The position numbers and the translations under genes were made by a program. From Pseudoalteromonas luteoviolacea (lineage in GTDB: Bacteria; Pseudomonadota; Gammaproteobacteria; Enterobacterales; Alteromonadaceae): a DNA stretch of 53,429 nt. Where the stretch lies: the NCBI RefSeq assembly GCF_021654285.1, contig NZ_JAKFZS010000036.1, positions 1-53,429 of the forward strand, written 5' to 3'. Shown one piece after another: positions 44,605 through 52,736 of this stretch (the first letter of the stretch is position 1; each line of letters begins with the position of its first letter). The notes beneath the pieces are model-generated. The model saw only the letters and a program-made list of their open reading frames with translations, was not told the origin of the DNA and ran no database searches.

Positions 44605-45399
44605 ATGAAAATACTATCAAAAATTGCAGTTGTTGCGCTATCAGCTGCCTCTTTAAACGCACAAGCAACACTTACTGAACAAGAACAAACGGCTTTAATT
44701 GATATCCTGTCTTGTTTAGAAAGAGTCGATAATACCCTGGTTGTGAGTGGCTGTGATGTGCAAGTCATTAATGGTTCTGAAGATAACACAGCTAAAAATG
44801 GCAAAGGCAATGTGATCATTGGATACAATGCCCAAGCGATTCCTTCGCAACGTGTTGCAACGGGTTCCCATAACTTAATTATTGGTGATGGACATCAATT
44901 TAACTCTGCAGGTGCCTTGATTGCTGGTGACAATAATTCAGCATTTGCAGATGCAACTAGCGTTGCAGGTGTGAATAATTATGTATCTGGACCACACAGT
45001 GTAATTTGGGGCGGTGAATCAAATACCGCTGAGGCGACCTTCTCTGCCATTTTAGGTGGCCAACAGAACAACACGCTTCCATTTCATAATTATGCCTTGA
45101 TTGCAGGTGGTAAAGGCAATACGGCTAAAAACTTCTACGCTTCCGTGTATGGGGGTGAAAACAACATAGCAAAAGGTCAAAGCTCTATGATTTTAGGTGG
45201 CCAGAATAACTTCACTGAAGGCCCGCTTTCTAGCATTACAGGTGGCCGAAACAACGAAGCAAATGGTGAGCTCAGCGCAGTCCTTGGCGGCGAGTTTAAC
45301 CGTGCAAATGGCTTTACTTCAAGCATCGGCGGCGGTCTAAGCCGCACTATTGGTGGTCATGACGACTATCAAGCCGGCTACTTCTTTTCTGACAAATAA
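44605..45399 (+). CDS. Exported beta-roll repeat protein, paralogue 2
   Basis: 264 residues, signal peptide about 1-21 (cleaved near LNAQA|TLTEQ). Same plan as its neighbours: two cysteines 13 positions apart (C37, C50), GKGNVIIGYNAQ, TGSHNLIIGDGHQF, and then about nine 15-residue repeats (AILGGQQNNTLPFH, SMILGGQNNFTEGP, SAVLGGEFNRANGF). It ends with HDDYQAGYFFSD. It starts 28 bases after paralogue 1 with AAGGA before the ATG, so it is in the same operon. The sequence has diverged well from paralogue 1 outside the repeat skeleton, pointing to an old duplication. Confidence 0.8.
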   Translation: MKILSKIAVVALSAASLNAQATLTEQEQTALIDILSCLERVDNTLVVSGCDVQVINGSEDNTAKNGKGNVIIGYNAQAIPSQRVATGSHNLIIGDGHQFNSAGALIAGDNNSAFADATSVAGVNNYVSGPHSVIWGGESNTAEATFSAILGGQQNNTLPFHNYALIAGGKGNTAKNFYASVYGGENNIAKGQSSMILGGQNNFTEGPLSSITGGRNNEANGELSAVLGGEFNRANGFTSSIGGGLSRTIGGHDDYQAGYFFSDK

Positions 45400-45429
45400 C
45401 CTAAAAACAACCTATTTTGGAGTAACAAC

Positions 45430-46281
45430 ATGTTGAATTTAAAAAAATCATTTGCCCTATTAAGTTTGTCACTAGTCAGCAGCGTGACCTTTGCCAACTC
45501 ACACGACCATGGCCACGACCCAATTGACAGCGACCAAGCACTTCGCGCAATTTTACAGTGCATGAGTAAAGTTGGTAATACATTAATTATTAACGGTTGC
45601 AACCTGCATATTGCCAATGGCACGGGCTATACACACGAAAAAAATAATGTAAGCACAGCCAATGGTGTTGGTAACTTAATCTTAGGCTACAATACGCTTC
45701 GCTACGGTAGCCAAACGCCTGAACTAGACCGTCAAGGCTCACACAATGTAATTTTAGGTGATGGCCATAGCTATCAATCTACAGGTACCATTTTGACAGG
45801 TAAAAATAACACTGTTACAGGAAAGTCAGGCGTCATCGCAGGTTCAAATAACCACATCAGCGGTTATGGCGCAGCAATTATGTCTGGGAGCAATCACACT
45901 GTTGAAGCGGACCATGCCAGTATTTTCGGTGGAACCAACAACACCATATACTCTGATGCAACTTGGGCCAGTATTTCTGGAGGCGAGACTAACCGAGTAT
46001 ATGCACAGTTTGCGAGTGTGGTAGGAGGAAGACACAACTCTGCTTATGGTTTTGCATCTTCAATCAGTGGCGGTCAATTCAATCAGACGACTGCAAACGC
46101 GCCTTATGCAGTTGTTGTAGGTGGTAGCGAAAACAAATCAGGCAGCCCAGCAGCGGTTGTACTTGGTGGGCGCTTCAACGAAGCAAATGGTGAAGCTTCA
46201 ACCGTTGCAGGTGGCTTTAAGCGCTCTACAACAGGCATACATGACTATCGAGCAGGTAGCAACTTCTTCTCTAACCAATAG
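45430..46281 (+). CDS. Exported beta-roll repeat protein, paralogue 3
   Basis: 283 residues, signal peptide about 1-22 (cleaved near VTFA|NSHDH). A His- and Asp-rich stretch (NSHDHGHDPIDSDQ) just after cleavage might bind metal. The two cysteines again have 12 residues between them (C44, C57), followed by GVGNLILGYNTL and QGSHNVILGDGHSY. The repeat chain includes ASIFGGTNNTIYSD, ASVVGGRHNSAYGF and AVVLGGRFNEANGE, and the end is HDYRAGSNFFSN. TGGAGT precedes the ATG; the gap from paralogue 2 is 30 bases. It is the last gene before the terminator. The three may form a heterotrimer or be variant homotrimers. Confidence 0.8.
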   Translation: MLNLKKSFALLSLSLVSSVTFANSHDHGHDPIDSDQALRAILQCMSKVGNTLIINGCNLHIANGTGYTHEKNNVSTANGVGNLILGYNTLRYGSQTPELDRQGSHNVILGDGHSYQSTGTILTGKNNTVTGKSGVIAGSNNHISGYGAAIMSGSNHTVEADHASIFGGTNNTIYSDATWASISGGETNRVYAQFASVVGGRHNSAYGFASSISGGQFNQTTANAPYAVVVGGSENKSGSPAAVVLGGRFNEANGEASTVAGGFKRSTTGIHDYRAGSNFFSNQ

Positions 46282-46310
46282 TAACGAACATCTCCCATCA
46301 TTCTTCGGTT

Positions 46311-46336
46311 AAAGCCATCAACTTGATGGCTTTTTT
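46311..46336. terminator. Terminator of the beta-roll operon
   Basis: AAAGCCATCAA and TTGATGGCTTT form an 11-base stem with almost no loop, followed by T on the plus strand. It can also serve the convergent AraC-type gene. Confidence 0.85.
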
Positions 46337-46349
46337 AAGAGTAAACGGA

Positions 46350-47444
46350 TCATTCTACCAATAAATGATTGAGAGATTTACCGGTACCTTGTGAATCATC
46401 ATGAAATAAGCCACAGGCTTCTTTTCTGAATTGGCTTGGTGTTAAACCAGTATAAGATTTAAACAACTTATTGAACGTGGATTTACTATTGAAGCCCGCA
46501 TCAAAAGCGACAGCAAGTACTTTGTGCTGAGTTTTGCACAATAAAAGCTTAGCTTCATCAACACGGTAACGGTTTACAAAGTCATAAAAGTTCATGTTTA
46601 AATGTGTATTTAACGTGCAAGAGACTTCAGCAGTTGTTGAGTTAATATGCTTAGCAAGCTCTGAAATACTCAATTGAGGATTTAAAAAGAGCTTATCACT
46701 GCGCATTGAGCTGTTAAGCTGTCGAATAATCTGTTCATATGACTTGCACTGACTATTATGTATTTGAGGACTGTCAATGCTCTCACTGAGCTCATTCACA
46801 TTGCCTTGTACATAAAGCGGCTTGATTTGATTAAAGTAGGACAAATAAAAAAGCCAAAAGCTCATAGGCACATAGCTTGCTAAGGCAATAAGTTTACTAA
46901 CCGGCACAGAGAAAATATCGTTTACGGACAAAAGTAAAAAAACTAAACACCAACAGATAAGCTGAAATCTAGCCATCACGACAAGCCAAGTATAACTGTC
47001 GTAGTGTCGATTAGTGACTTCAATTTCAAGGATTGGCCGATGCGTGTTTAAGTAATAGACAATATAAATTGCGTAAGACAGTGCACAGACAACACCAAAG
47101 CAAAACTCCCAGGTCATGCTAAACAAATAACTTGCACAGATTGGCAGTGCATGAAAAACATCCTCAAAGGAGACTTTTTTTGCTTCTACTTGAAAGCGAA
47201 CATAAAAATAGAAAACCAATCCATATAAAGCATCAAATGATATAAAGCTGGTATATGTCATTATATCTGTCATGACAAACGCAACTTGAGTCAGCTCAGT
47301 CACAAACAATAATATCCAAATGCTTATGAGGCTACATGCCAGTGTTTTCGTTTTAGACAAGAAAAGTAATAGGCTGACAATACACCCTAAAACTAAGCTG
47401 AGAATATAAAAATTTCTAATCACATCGGTAACTAGCTCAAACAT
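46350..47444 (-). CDS. Membrane-bound AraC-family transcription regulator
   Basis: 364 residues. The N-terminal half has about six to seven hydrophobic segments (for example FYILSLVLGCIVSLLLFL and CWCLVFLLLSVNDIF). The C-terminal HTH_18 domain (about 265-350) has the first helix-turn-helix near LSISELAKHINSTTAEVS and the family signature in VAFDAGFNSKSTFNKLFKSY, then GLTPSQFRKE. It probably senses a signal at the membrane and acts on nearby promoters. The ATG at 47444, with AAGGA seven bases upstream, is preferred over the TTG at 47474. It converges on the beta-roll operon, which makes that operon a candidate target. Confidence 0.88.
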   Translation of the reverse strand: MFELVTDVIRNFYILSLVLGCIVSLLLFLSKTKTLACSLISIWILLFVTELTQVAFVMTDIMTYTSFISFDALYGLVFYFYVRFQVEAKKVSFEDVFHALPICASYLFSMTWEFCFGVVCALSYAIYIVYYLNTHRPILEIEVTNRHYDSYTWLVVMARFQLICWCLVFLLLSVNDIFSVPVSKLIALASYVPMSFWLFYLSYFNQIKPLYVQGNVNELSESIDSPQIHNSQCKSYEQIIRQLNSSMRSDKLFLNPQLSISELAKHINSTTAEVSCTLNTHLNMNFYDFVNRYRVDEAKLLLCKTQHKVLAVAFDAGFNSKSTFNKLFKSYTGLTPSQFRKEACGLFHDDSQGTGKSLNHLLVE

Positions 47445-47655
47445 ACTATTTTCCTTATTTTCATTTGCGCTCAAAAGCAGACCGTGCCCCCTCTGAAAAT
47501 GTTACAAAAATAATTACAAATTTAAATAAATGTGATCTAAAGTGCTTTTCCAAAGCATTACCATGAAACATGCAGGTACAGAAATTGATTTTGTCGTATT
47601 GCAGCGCATACTTATCTATCAAGGTTCAGTCCAGTCTATTCACAAGTTAAATGCC

Positions 47656-48639
47656 ATGAAAAAATTCTCTGTGCTTTTGGTCGAAGACAACCAAGTTTAT
47701 GCAAACCTAGTACAACTTCTAAGTGGAGATAGAGCTGATTTTACATGGTGTAATAGCTTAGAAGCAGCTAATAAAGCATTAGATAAACAGCAATTCGATA
47801 TCTATCTTCTAGATCTTTATTTACCCGATGGCGACAGCATAGAGTTTTGCCGCAGGATAAACACGCCCAAAAAAGAGGATACGATCACTGTGTTTTTAAG
47901 TGGTGAGACTGACTTAGAATGGAGACTAAGAGCGTTTGAAGCTGGGGCAGAAAATTACATACAAAAAGACATTGGCAAAGAGGTTTTAAAATTAAAATTA
48001 GACAGCTTGTTAGATTACCAAGCGAAGCGATTACGCGCACTTAAGCATGCAAAAAAGGACTCGCAAATACAAACAGATAGAACTTTTAGAACGCAGCTTG
48101 ATCACAACGCACTTATACACTTTTACCGTCAATGCTTAAACCTGAACGATATCAACAAATTTTCGGGGTATTTATCATCATTAATGCAAAGCTGGGAGCT
48201 AGATTACATTGCCCGTCTAAAGCTCACGGACGGCACTGAATATCATTTTAAAAATAATGATGAAGCCATTTGCGATATGGAACTTGAGCTATTCAATGAT
48301 TTAGAGGTGAATAGTGCAAACGTACAATCGTTTGGTCAAGCAACTTTTTTTAAATATCATCAAGCCGAGCTCATTGTCAAAAACATGCCAACCGACAGTT
48401 ACAGCAAAGGCTCATTGATTGATATTTTTCATTATGTTGTCGAAGCCATTGACATCAGACTGAATGAAATTGCCAAGCTTCAGCACATGGACTCAATCAT
48501 TCAAGATATACAAGAGCATTTAAATGATCGGCAAGATGATAAAAGCCTGTCGTTAGTTAATGAATTAGTCGATGATTTAGCAGCTATCACAACCGAAAAA
48601 GATCTAAGTGATGACAATGATAACATGGTTTTTTTCTGA
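47656..48639 (+). CDS. Response regulator without a recognised output domain
   Basis: 327 residues from the ATG at 47656. The receiver domain (about 1-120) is intact: SVLLVEDN acidic pair, phospho-acceptor Asp53 in YLLDLYLPDGD, the Ser of FLSGETD and the Lys of YIQKDIG. The remaining 200 residues carry no helix-turn-helix, GGDEF, EAL or HD motif. They look like a mixed alpha/beta, possibly GAF- or PAS-like module (LTDGTEYHFKNNDEAI) ending in helices and an acidic tail. The frame is open to a GTG at 47542, but that extension reads unlike a receiver and neither start has a good ribosome site. It is divergent from the AraC-type gene. No partner kinase is in the window. Confidence 0.8.
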   Translation: MKKFSVLLVEDNQVYANLVQLLSGDRADFTWCNSLEAANKALDKQQFDIYLLDLYLPDGDSIEFCRRINTPKKEDTITVFLSGETDLEWRLRAFEAGAENYIQKDIGKEVLKLKLDSLLDYQAKRLRALKHAKKDSQIQTDRTFRTQLDHNALIHFYRQCLNLNDINKFSGYLSSLMQSWELDYIARLKLTDGTEYHFKNNDEAICDMELELFNDLEVNSANVQSFGQATFFKYHQAELIVKNMPTDSYSKGSLIDIFHYVVEAIDIRLNEIAKLQHMDSIIQDIQEHLNDRQDDKSLSLVNELVDDLAAITTEKDLSDDNDNMVFF

Positions 48640-48770
48640 ACATTTATAAGTAATAGGCTAGATAAAACATTCCCCCATTATCTTTGATATACCAACCAAT
48701 AATGTAAGTACTCTATTACCCTGAGTACTCACATAGTTATTCATCAAACTCTAGTATATGATATCAGGCT

Positions 48771-49202
48771 TTAATTTATTCGTTCAGATGAAGCTTCATC
48801 AGTAAACGGGATCACTGGACCGCTACCGTACCAAAACATGCCATATGCACAAGCGTTTATATTTTCCCATGTACCGTCTTTGTATAAAACACGCCTTGCA
48901 CAAGCTTGAGCGCCACCACTAGGCTCATCATTGTAATTACTAAAGGTACAATACTGCCCTCTTCCACAGTTCCACCTTCCTGACGAGCCGCTATATGTCC
49001 AAGATACCTCGGCGATAGGCTTGCTTGTAACAAGCCTAAATCTGACACTTGACGCAGTGGAACTGACTGCACTAGAACAAAAATCCGCTGTGTACTCTTG
49101 AGGTGTGGGCGTGCCACTGACTATACACTCGACAACCGCAGCTTGTGCGGATAAGGTGAATACCCCAAGCCCCAACGTAAGTATTAAAGCATTTTTTATC
49201 AT
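48771..49202 (-). CDS. Six-cysteine exported protein, paralogue 1
   Basis: 143 residues, signal peptide cleaved after LSAQA (about residue 21). The mature part has six cysteines shared by all four paralogues (C26, C42, C79, C85, C101, C118), enough for three disulfides. Conserved blocks are VECIVSGTPTPQEYTADFC, KPIAEVSWTYSGSSGRW, and RVLYKDGTWENINACAYGMF. The alternating Trp and Tyr strands suggest an Ig-like beta-sandwich. I know no named family. AAGGAAA eight bases before the ATG. Function unknown; a small secreted factor, toxin or inhibitor is possible but nothing shows which. Confidence 0.75.
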   Translation of the reverse strand: MIKNALILTLGLGVFTLSAQAAVVECIVSGTPTPQEYTADFCSSAVSSTASSVRFRLVTSKPIAEVSWTYSGSSGRWNCGRGQYCTFSNYNDEPSGGAQACARRVLYKDGTWENINACAYGMFWYGSGPVIPFTDEASSERIN

Positions 49203-49437
49203 GATTATTTCCTTATCTAAGTATTTTAAATTTAGCTTTCATCTCACCGTAATTACAAAATAAAATCAGAGTGAAATTGAAAACACAATTAAATCAAACC
49301 AAAAAAACTGACAGTTTAATAAAGTTAAAAATTAGCATGTGAAAGCTACATCCCCTTTTTCACAACCAAAATAATTAACTTGGTACAACAAGGAAATCTC
49401 AAAGGGTAATTCAGTAGTTTAAATAGTGCTTTTACTT
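49203..49437. other. AT-rich spacer between cysteine-rich paralogues
   Basis: 235 bp with no frame or hairpin of note. It must carry the promoter of paralogue 1, since no close coupling with paralogue 2 exists. Confidence 0.35.
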
Positions 49438-49887
49438 TTAATATGACATGTTCTCGTCAAGCAGCGCTGCTGAAATTTCTACAATAGACGGCTTAACTGG
49501 ATTACTCTCATGATAGAACATACCATATGCACAAGAGTTCACGTTTTCCCAGGTGCCGTCTTTATATAGTACACGTGTTGCACAAGCTTCTGCACTACCA
49601 GTCGGCTCTCTTCTGTCATTTCTGAATATACAATACTGACCATTTCTACAGTCTCCCCAACTCCCAGCGGAACCATAATAAGACCAAGATACTGACGCAA
49701 TAGGTTTAGTTGCATTTAATCTAAAAACCACGGCAGACGAAGTAGTCGATGTCCAACTAGAGCAAAAATTGGCCGTATATTCTTGTGGGGTCGGTGTACC
49801 ACTGATTAAGCACTCTACTATCGCAGCCTGAGTTGATATACTAACAACACCAAAGCTTATAAATGCTAATAAGTGAAGTTGCTTCAT
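49438..49887 (-). CDS. Six-cysteine exported protein, paralogue 2
   Basis: 149 residues, signal peptide cleaved after STQA. It is the closest relative of paralogue 1 within the set: VECLISGTPTPQEYTANFC is nearly identical, and the RVLYKDGTWENVNSCAYGMF block differs by few residues. One residue is added in the third cysteine loop (GSWGDCRNGQYC). The C-terminal tail is longer and different (KPSIVEISAALLDENMSY), so tails vary while the core is kept. AAAAGGAA precedes the ATG. It lies 235 bp from paralogue 1 and 113 bp from paralogue 3 on the same strand. Confidence 0.75.
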   Translation of the reverse strand: MKQLHLLAFISFGVVSISTQAAIVECLISGTPTPQEYTANFCSSWTSTTSSAVVFRLNATKPIASVSWSYYGSAGSWGDCRNGQYCIFRNDRREPTGSAEACATRVLYKDGTWENVNSCAYGMFYHESNPVKPSIVEISAALLDENMSY

Positions 49888-50000
49888 AAATATTCCTTTT
49901 AGTTTAGTGAATAAACCAGCCTTAATTAAAACAGTATTAAAATAGCCGCCTTCATTAATCTAGTAAAATGGCGACCAATGGCTGATTTTGATTATACGCG

Positions 50001-50414
50001 TTAACCTTTGGCACCAAATTCAATAGGACCACCACCGGTGTACCAAAACTCACCTTCTGCACAAACGTCTGTATTTTCCCAAGTACCATCTTTGTATAAA
50101 ACACGTGTTGCGCAAGCTTCAACCATGCCAAATTCAATGCCATAATATGATTGATATGAACAATATGTACTGTTGTTGCACCTCCAATTCCCCCTAGTCC
50201 CAGCATAAGACCAAGTCACATCGGCTATAGGTTTACTAGATTTAAGGTTGAATAAGATACCGCTATCTAATGTATTTGTAGCGCTAGAACAATAATGTGC
50301 TGTAAACTCTTGCTTTGTCGCCGTTCCGCTAACTAAGCATTCAACTACTAATGCTTGCGCAGAAGCACTAGCAATACCTAATGTTAATACTGTTAATAAC
50401 GTAAGTTTTTTCAT
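50001..50414 (-). CDS. Six-cysteine exported protein, paralogue 3
   Basis: 137 residues, signal peptide cleaved after SAQA. The six cysteines and the block RVLYKDGTWENTDVCAEGEF are kept, but TPTPQ of the others is TATKQ and the aromatic loop differs (NNSTYCSYQSYYG). It has the shortest tail. AAGGGAAA precedes the ATG. It is the most diverged of the three adjacent copies. It sits next to the decayed secreted-protein gene, with 374 bp of AT-rich DNA between. Confidence 0.75.
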   Translation of the reverse strand: MKKLTLLTVLTLGIASASAQALVVECLVSGTATKQEFTAHYCSSATNTLDSGILFNLKSSKPIADVTWSYAGTRGNWRCNNSTYCSYQSYYGIEFGMVEACATRVLYKDGTWENTDVCAEGEFWYTGGGPIEFGAKG

Positions 50415-50788
50415 TTGAATTTCCCTTTAATTATCCCCTTAACAATTATTAAGCTGCCACCTAAGAAGTTAGTTTGTCAACATAGCCTCACAACCGATTT
50501 AAAAAATATAAGGCTTGATAACCTTTAGAGCCATGATAAGAGAAGGTTAACAATATTGATAATTAAAGATATAAAAACCACCAAAGAAAAAATAAAAGGA
50601 AATATAATTGAAAGAACAACACCAATAAAAAAGACTGAAGCATTTAATACTCAAAAGTTATAGTAACTTGTAAAAACAATTAAAATAAAAGGCATTAACA
50701 ATTAAAATTAACCGAACAAAGTAAGAAAAAACAAAACTAAAACTGTTCCTATGTTTATTTTGTGTTGCACTAAAAGCTATTACCTAGC
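50415..50788. other. Very AT-rich gene-free stretch
   Basis: 374 bp, with long A and T runs, between paralogue 3 and the decayed gene. It should contain the paralogue 3 promoter. No frame, hairpin or repeat of note. Confidence 0.4.
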
Positions 50789-51410
50789 TCAGATAACAGG
50801 CTCACGACTCATAGTTGAGATGTGAAGATGGGTAATTTCAAAGAAAACCCACCTATTCCTAAGGAGGTATTTTGAATAAACACAGAAGCGAAATTCGAAG
50901 CAATAGTTAAGTGGCTCAAAACTGTCTGTCACTTCTTCAACAAATTCAAAGACTCCAGCATTTACTTTTATCCAAACAGAGTTTCCATTAACTCTGATTG
51001 CAACTGTCATAGAGCCTGTATTTCCAGCTAAAAATGCGCTGTCAATTGCAAACAGCACTAGCTGGTGCCGTAAAACGAGCAACAGCAACTTCACCGCTAG
51101 AGCCCGGGCGCAAAGGTAGCGTTTGATGTGCTATACCGTATTTCAATACAATCGATTAATTAAATCCAACGTTAGGGGTATAACCATTATCGATCACATC
51201 ATCAAACCAGTGCTGAATTTGACCTGTATCGGTTTGATTGGGATATAACGTAAATGACGAAAAACCTTTTGATTGCCATCAGAAGGTCCACACGCTATTG
51301 AATGGCGATGCGCAGTAAAAATCTTTAGTAATATCATACCCTTAAGAAAATCAAGCCTGACTGTAAGTCAGTGTCGAGATAAGTAATGACGATAATAAAA
51401 TGTTTTTCAA
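50789..51410 (-). pseudogene. Decayed gene for a secreted beta-sandwich protein
   Basis: A signal peptide starts at a TTG (51410-51408) with AAGGAG nine bases upstream: KNILLSSLLISTLTYSQA, then stops. The same frame continues, through further stops, with recognisable protein: GYDITKDFYCASPFNSVWTF, stop, GFSSFTLYPNQTDTGQIQHW, stop (51158-51156), IAHQTLPLRPGSSGEVAV and ARFTAPASA. After another stop (51044-51042) homology moves to the next frame with FAIDSAFLAGNTGSMTVAIR and VNGNSVWIKVNAG. The pattern resembles the beta-sandwich domain of some PEP-CTERM-type exported proteins. At least four stops and one frameshift make it non-functional. The C-terminal end is uncertain. Confidence 0.75.
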
Positions 51411-51526
51411 TATAAATGGCTCCTTTTTCAAGGAACACATTTCACATATCAGTTACAACAATGATTTTCATTAGGTTTCAATTATTTACAAGATTAAAAA
51501 GAAAAATTCTATGTCTTTGATCAAGC

Positions 51527-51555
51527 TCGACACAGTTAATGAGAACAGTTATCAT
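51527..51555 (+). promoter_or_regulatory. Promoter and Fur-like site of the chaN-like gene
   Basis: TCGACA (51527-51532), 17 bp, TATCAT (51550-51555): five of six matches at each element. TGAGAACAGTTATCA (51540-51554) covers the spacer end and most of the -10 and fits the 7-1-7 Fur repeat at about 11 of 14 arm positions. Iron repression is predicted. Confidence 0.6.
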
Positions 51556-51602
51556 TACAAGTGCTAAAATCTTCAACTTGAATTTAAGTAACCGGAATTT
51601 TA

Positions 51603-52598
51603 ATGAAACAAATCAAGCGCTTTAAAGCCACAGTGATGCTATCAATCCCTTTAATGTTAGCTCAGGGCTGCATGACAACACAACAAGATACCCCCCACTC
51701 GAATCATCTAACCATGTTACATGGCTATACGTTGTACGACGCAAGTAATGAGCAACCTATCACAACTAAAAAGCTAACTGAGAAGTTAAAAAACGCAGAC
51801 GTAATTTTTATGGGTGAATACCACAGCCACAGCGCCTCTCACCTTTTACAGGCAAGTTTACTGCCCCTCATATTCCAACAAAACCCAAACTTAAAACTGA
51901 GCTTTGAGCAATTTACACGCGATAAACAAAATATATTAAATCAATACTTAAACAATGAAATTGGCGAGCAAACATTGATTAAACAAGCTAATGCTTGGGA
52001 CAACTATCAAAGTGACTACCGCCCTTTAGTTGAATTTGCACGTGAAAATAAGCTAGACGCCATTGCCGCCAACACCCCGCTAAACGTTGTTAGGTGCGTT
52101 GCACGCAAAGGCCCTGAATATATTAAACAATTTACAGCGTCGCAGAAAAAATGGGTCGCAGAGGATATAACCACCAGTTCATCAGCGTACCAAGAAAAGT
52201 TTATGGCCGCTATGCGCCATCACGGTTCAAAGACGACTAAATCTGGCCCTGTGAAACTCAGTAATAGCTTTTACGCTCAGTTGGCACGTGACAACACCAT
52301 GGCGGAATCAATTTTTAATGCACTCAAACAATCTGAAAATAGCCAAGTAATTCACTTTAATGGCGCTTTCCACAGTAACTACCACCTAGGCACCGTCGAT
52401 GCGCTTAAGCGACTTGATCCTGACCTCAAAATTGCAGTTATTAGCCCACAATATATAACCAACCAAATCGACTGGTCTGTTGGTGACTTTGTATACACTA
52501 TAAAACCATTGCCAGAACGTTATATTAAAAAAGAAAATTTGAATCTCGCTGTGAAAGCTATGATGAAAAAGCGTAAATCAGTAAGATGCGAGCTATAA
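51603..52598 (+). CDS. ChaN-like haem-binding lipoprotein
   Basis: 331-residue lipoprotein of the ChaN (PF04187) family, iron-regulated proteins that bind haem in the Campylobacter example. The signal peptide ends in LAQGC, giving the lipidated Cys. Met at +2 favours the outer membrane. The domain has FMGEYHSHSASHLLQASLLP (the conserved GExH and following His), LSFEQFTRD, PLVEFARENKLDAIAANTP and HFNGAFHSNYHLG near the end. GGAA lies about seven bases before the ATG. A Fur-like site in its promoter supports an iron or haem role. It is a single gene between the decayed gene and paralogue 4. Confidence 0.82.
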   Translation: MKQIKRFKATVMLSIPLMLAQGCMTTQQDTPHSNHLTMLHGYTLYDASNEQPITTKKLTEKLKNADVIFMGEYHSHSASHLLQASLLPLIFQQNPNLKLSFEQFTRDKQNILNQYLNNEIGEQTLIKQANAWDNYQSDYRPLVEFARENKLDAIAANTPLNVVRCVARKGPEYIKQFTASQKKWVAEDITTSSSAYQEKFMAAMRHHGSKTTKSGPVKLSNSFYAQLARDNTMAESIFNALKQSENSQVIHFNGAFHSNYHLGTVDALKRLDPDLKIAVISPQYITNQIDWSVGDFVYTIKPLPERYIKKENLNLAVKAMMKKRKSVRCEL

Positions 52599-52700
52599 AT
52601 AATAGTTTGATTTTTTAATGATTAACTAAGAGTTAAACGAGAATTTATATTAAATTGCAATCACTTAGGATTCATCGCAAATAAGTAATATTTACAATTA

Positions 52701-52731
52701 AAGAGCATAAGAAAAAACGCTTATGCTCTTT
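52701..52731. terminator. Bidirectional terminator
   Basis: AAGAGCATAAG and CTTATGCTCTT form an 11-base perfect stem with an eight-base A-rich loop, between the convergent chaN-like and paralogue 4 genes. Confidence 0.82.
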
Positions 52732-52736
52732 TAGCC

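Noticed and set aside
43719..46281. Trimeric autotransporter adhesin (type Vc) locus
   Set aside because: None of the three genes encodes a coiled stalk or C-terminal YadA anchor, so they are not complete autotransporters.
47542..47655. N-terminal extension of the response regulator from a GTG
   Set aside because: The receiver domain begins naturally at the ATG at 47656, and the 38 extra residues resemble no domain or signal sequence.
48857..49117. 86-codon minus-strand frame within paralogue 1 of the six-cysteine family
   Set aside because: It is an alternative frame of the same DNA without signal peptide or conserved cysteines; the paralogues agree only in the main frame.
51460..51472. 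AATGATTTTCATT palindrome as a second Fur box
   Set aside because: It fits the Fur consensus poorly and lies off the predicted promoter; A/T-rich palindromes of this size occur by chance here.
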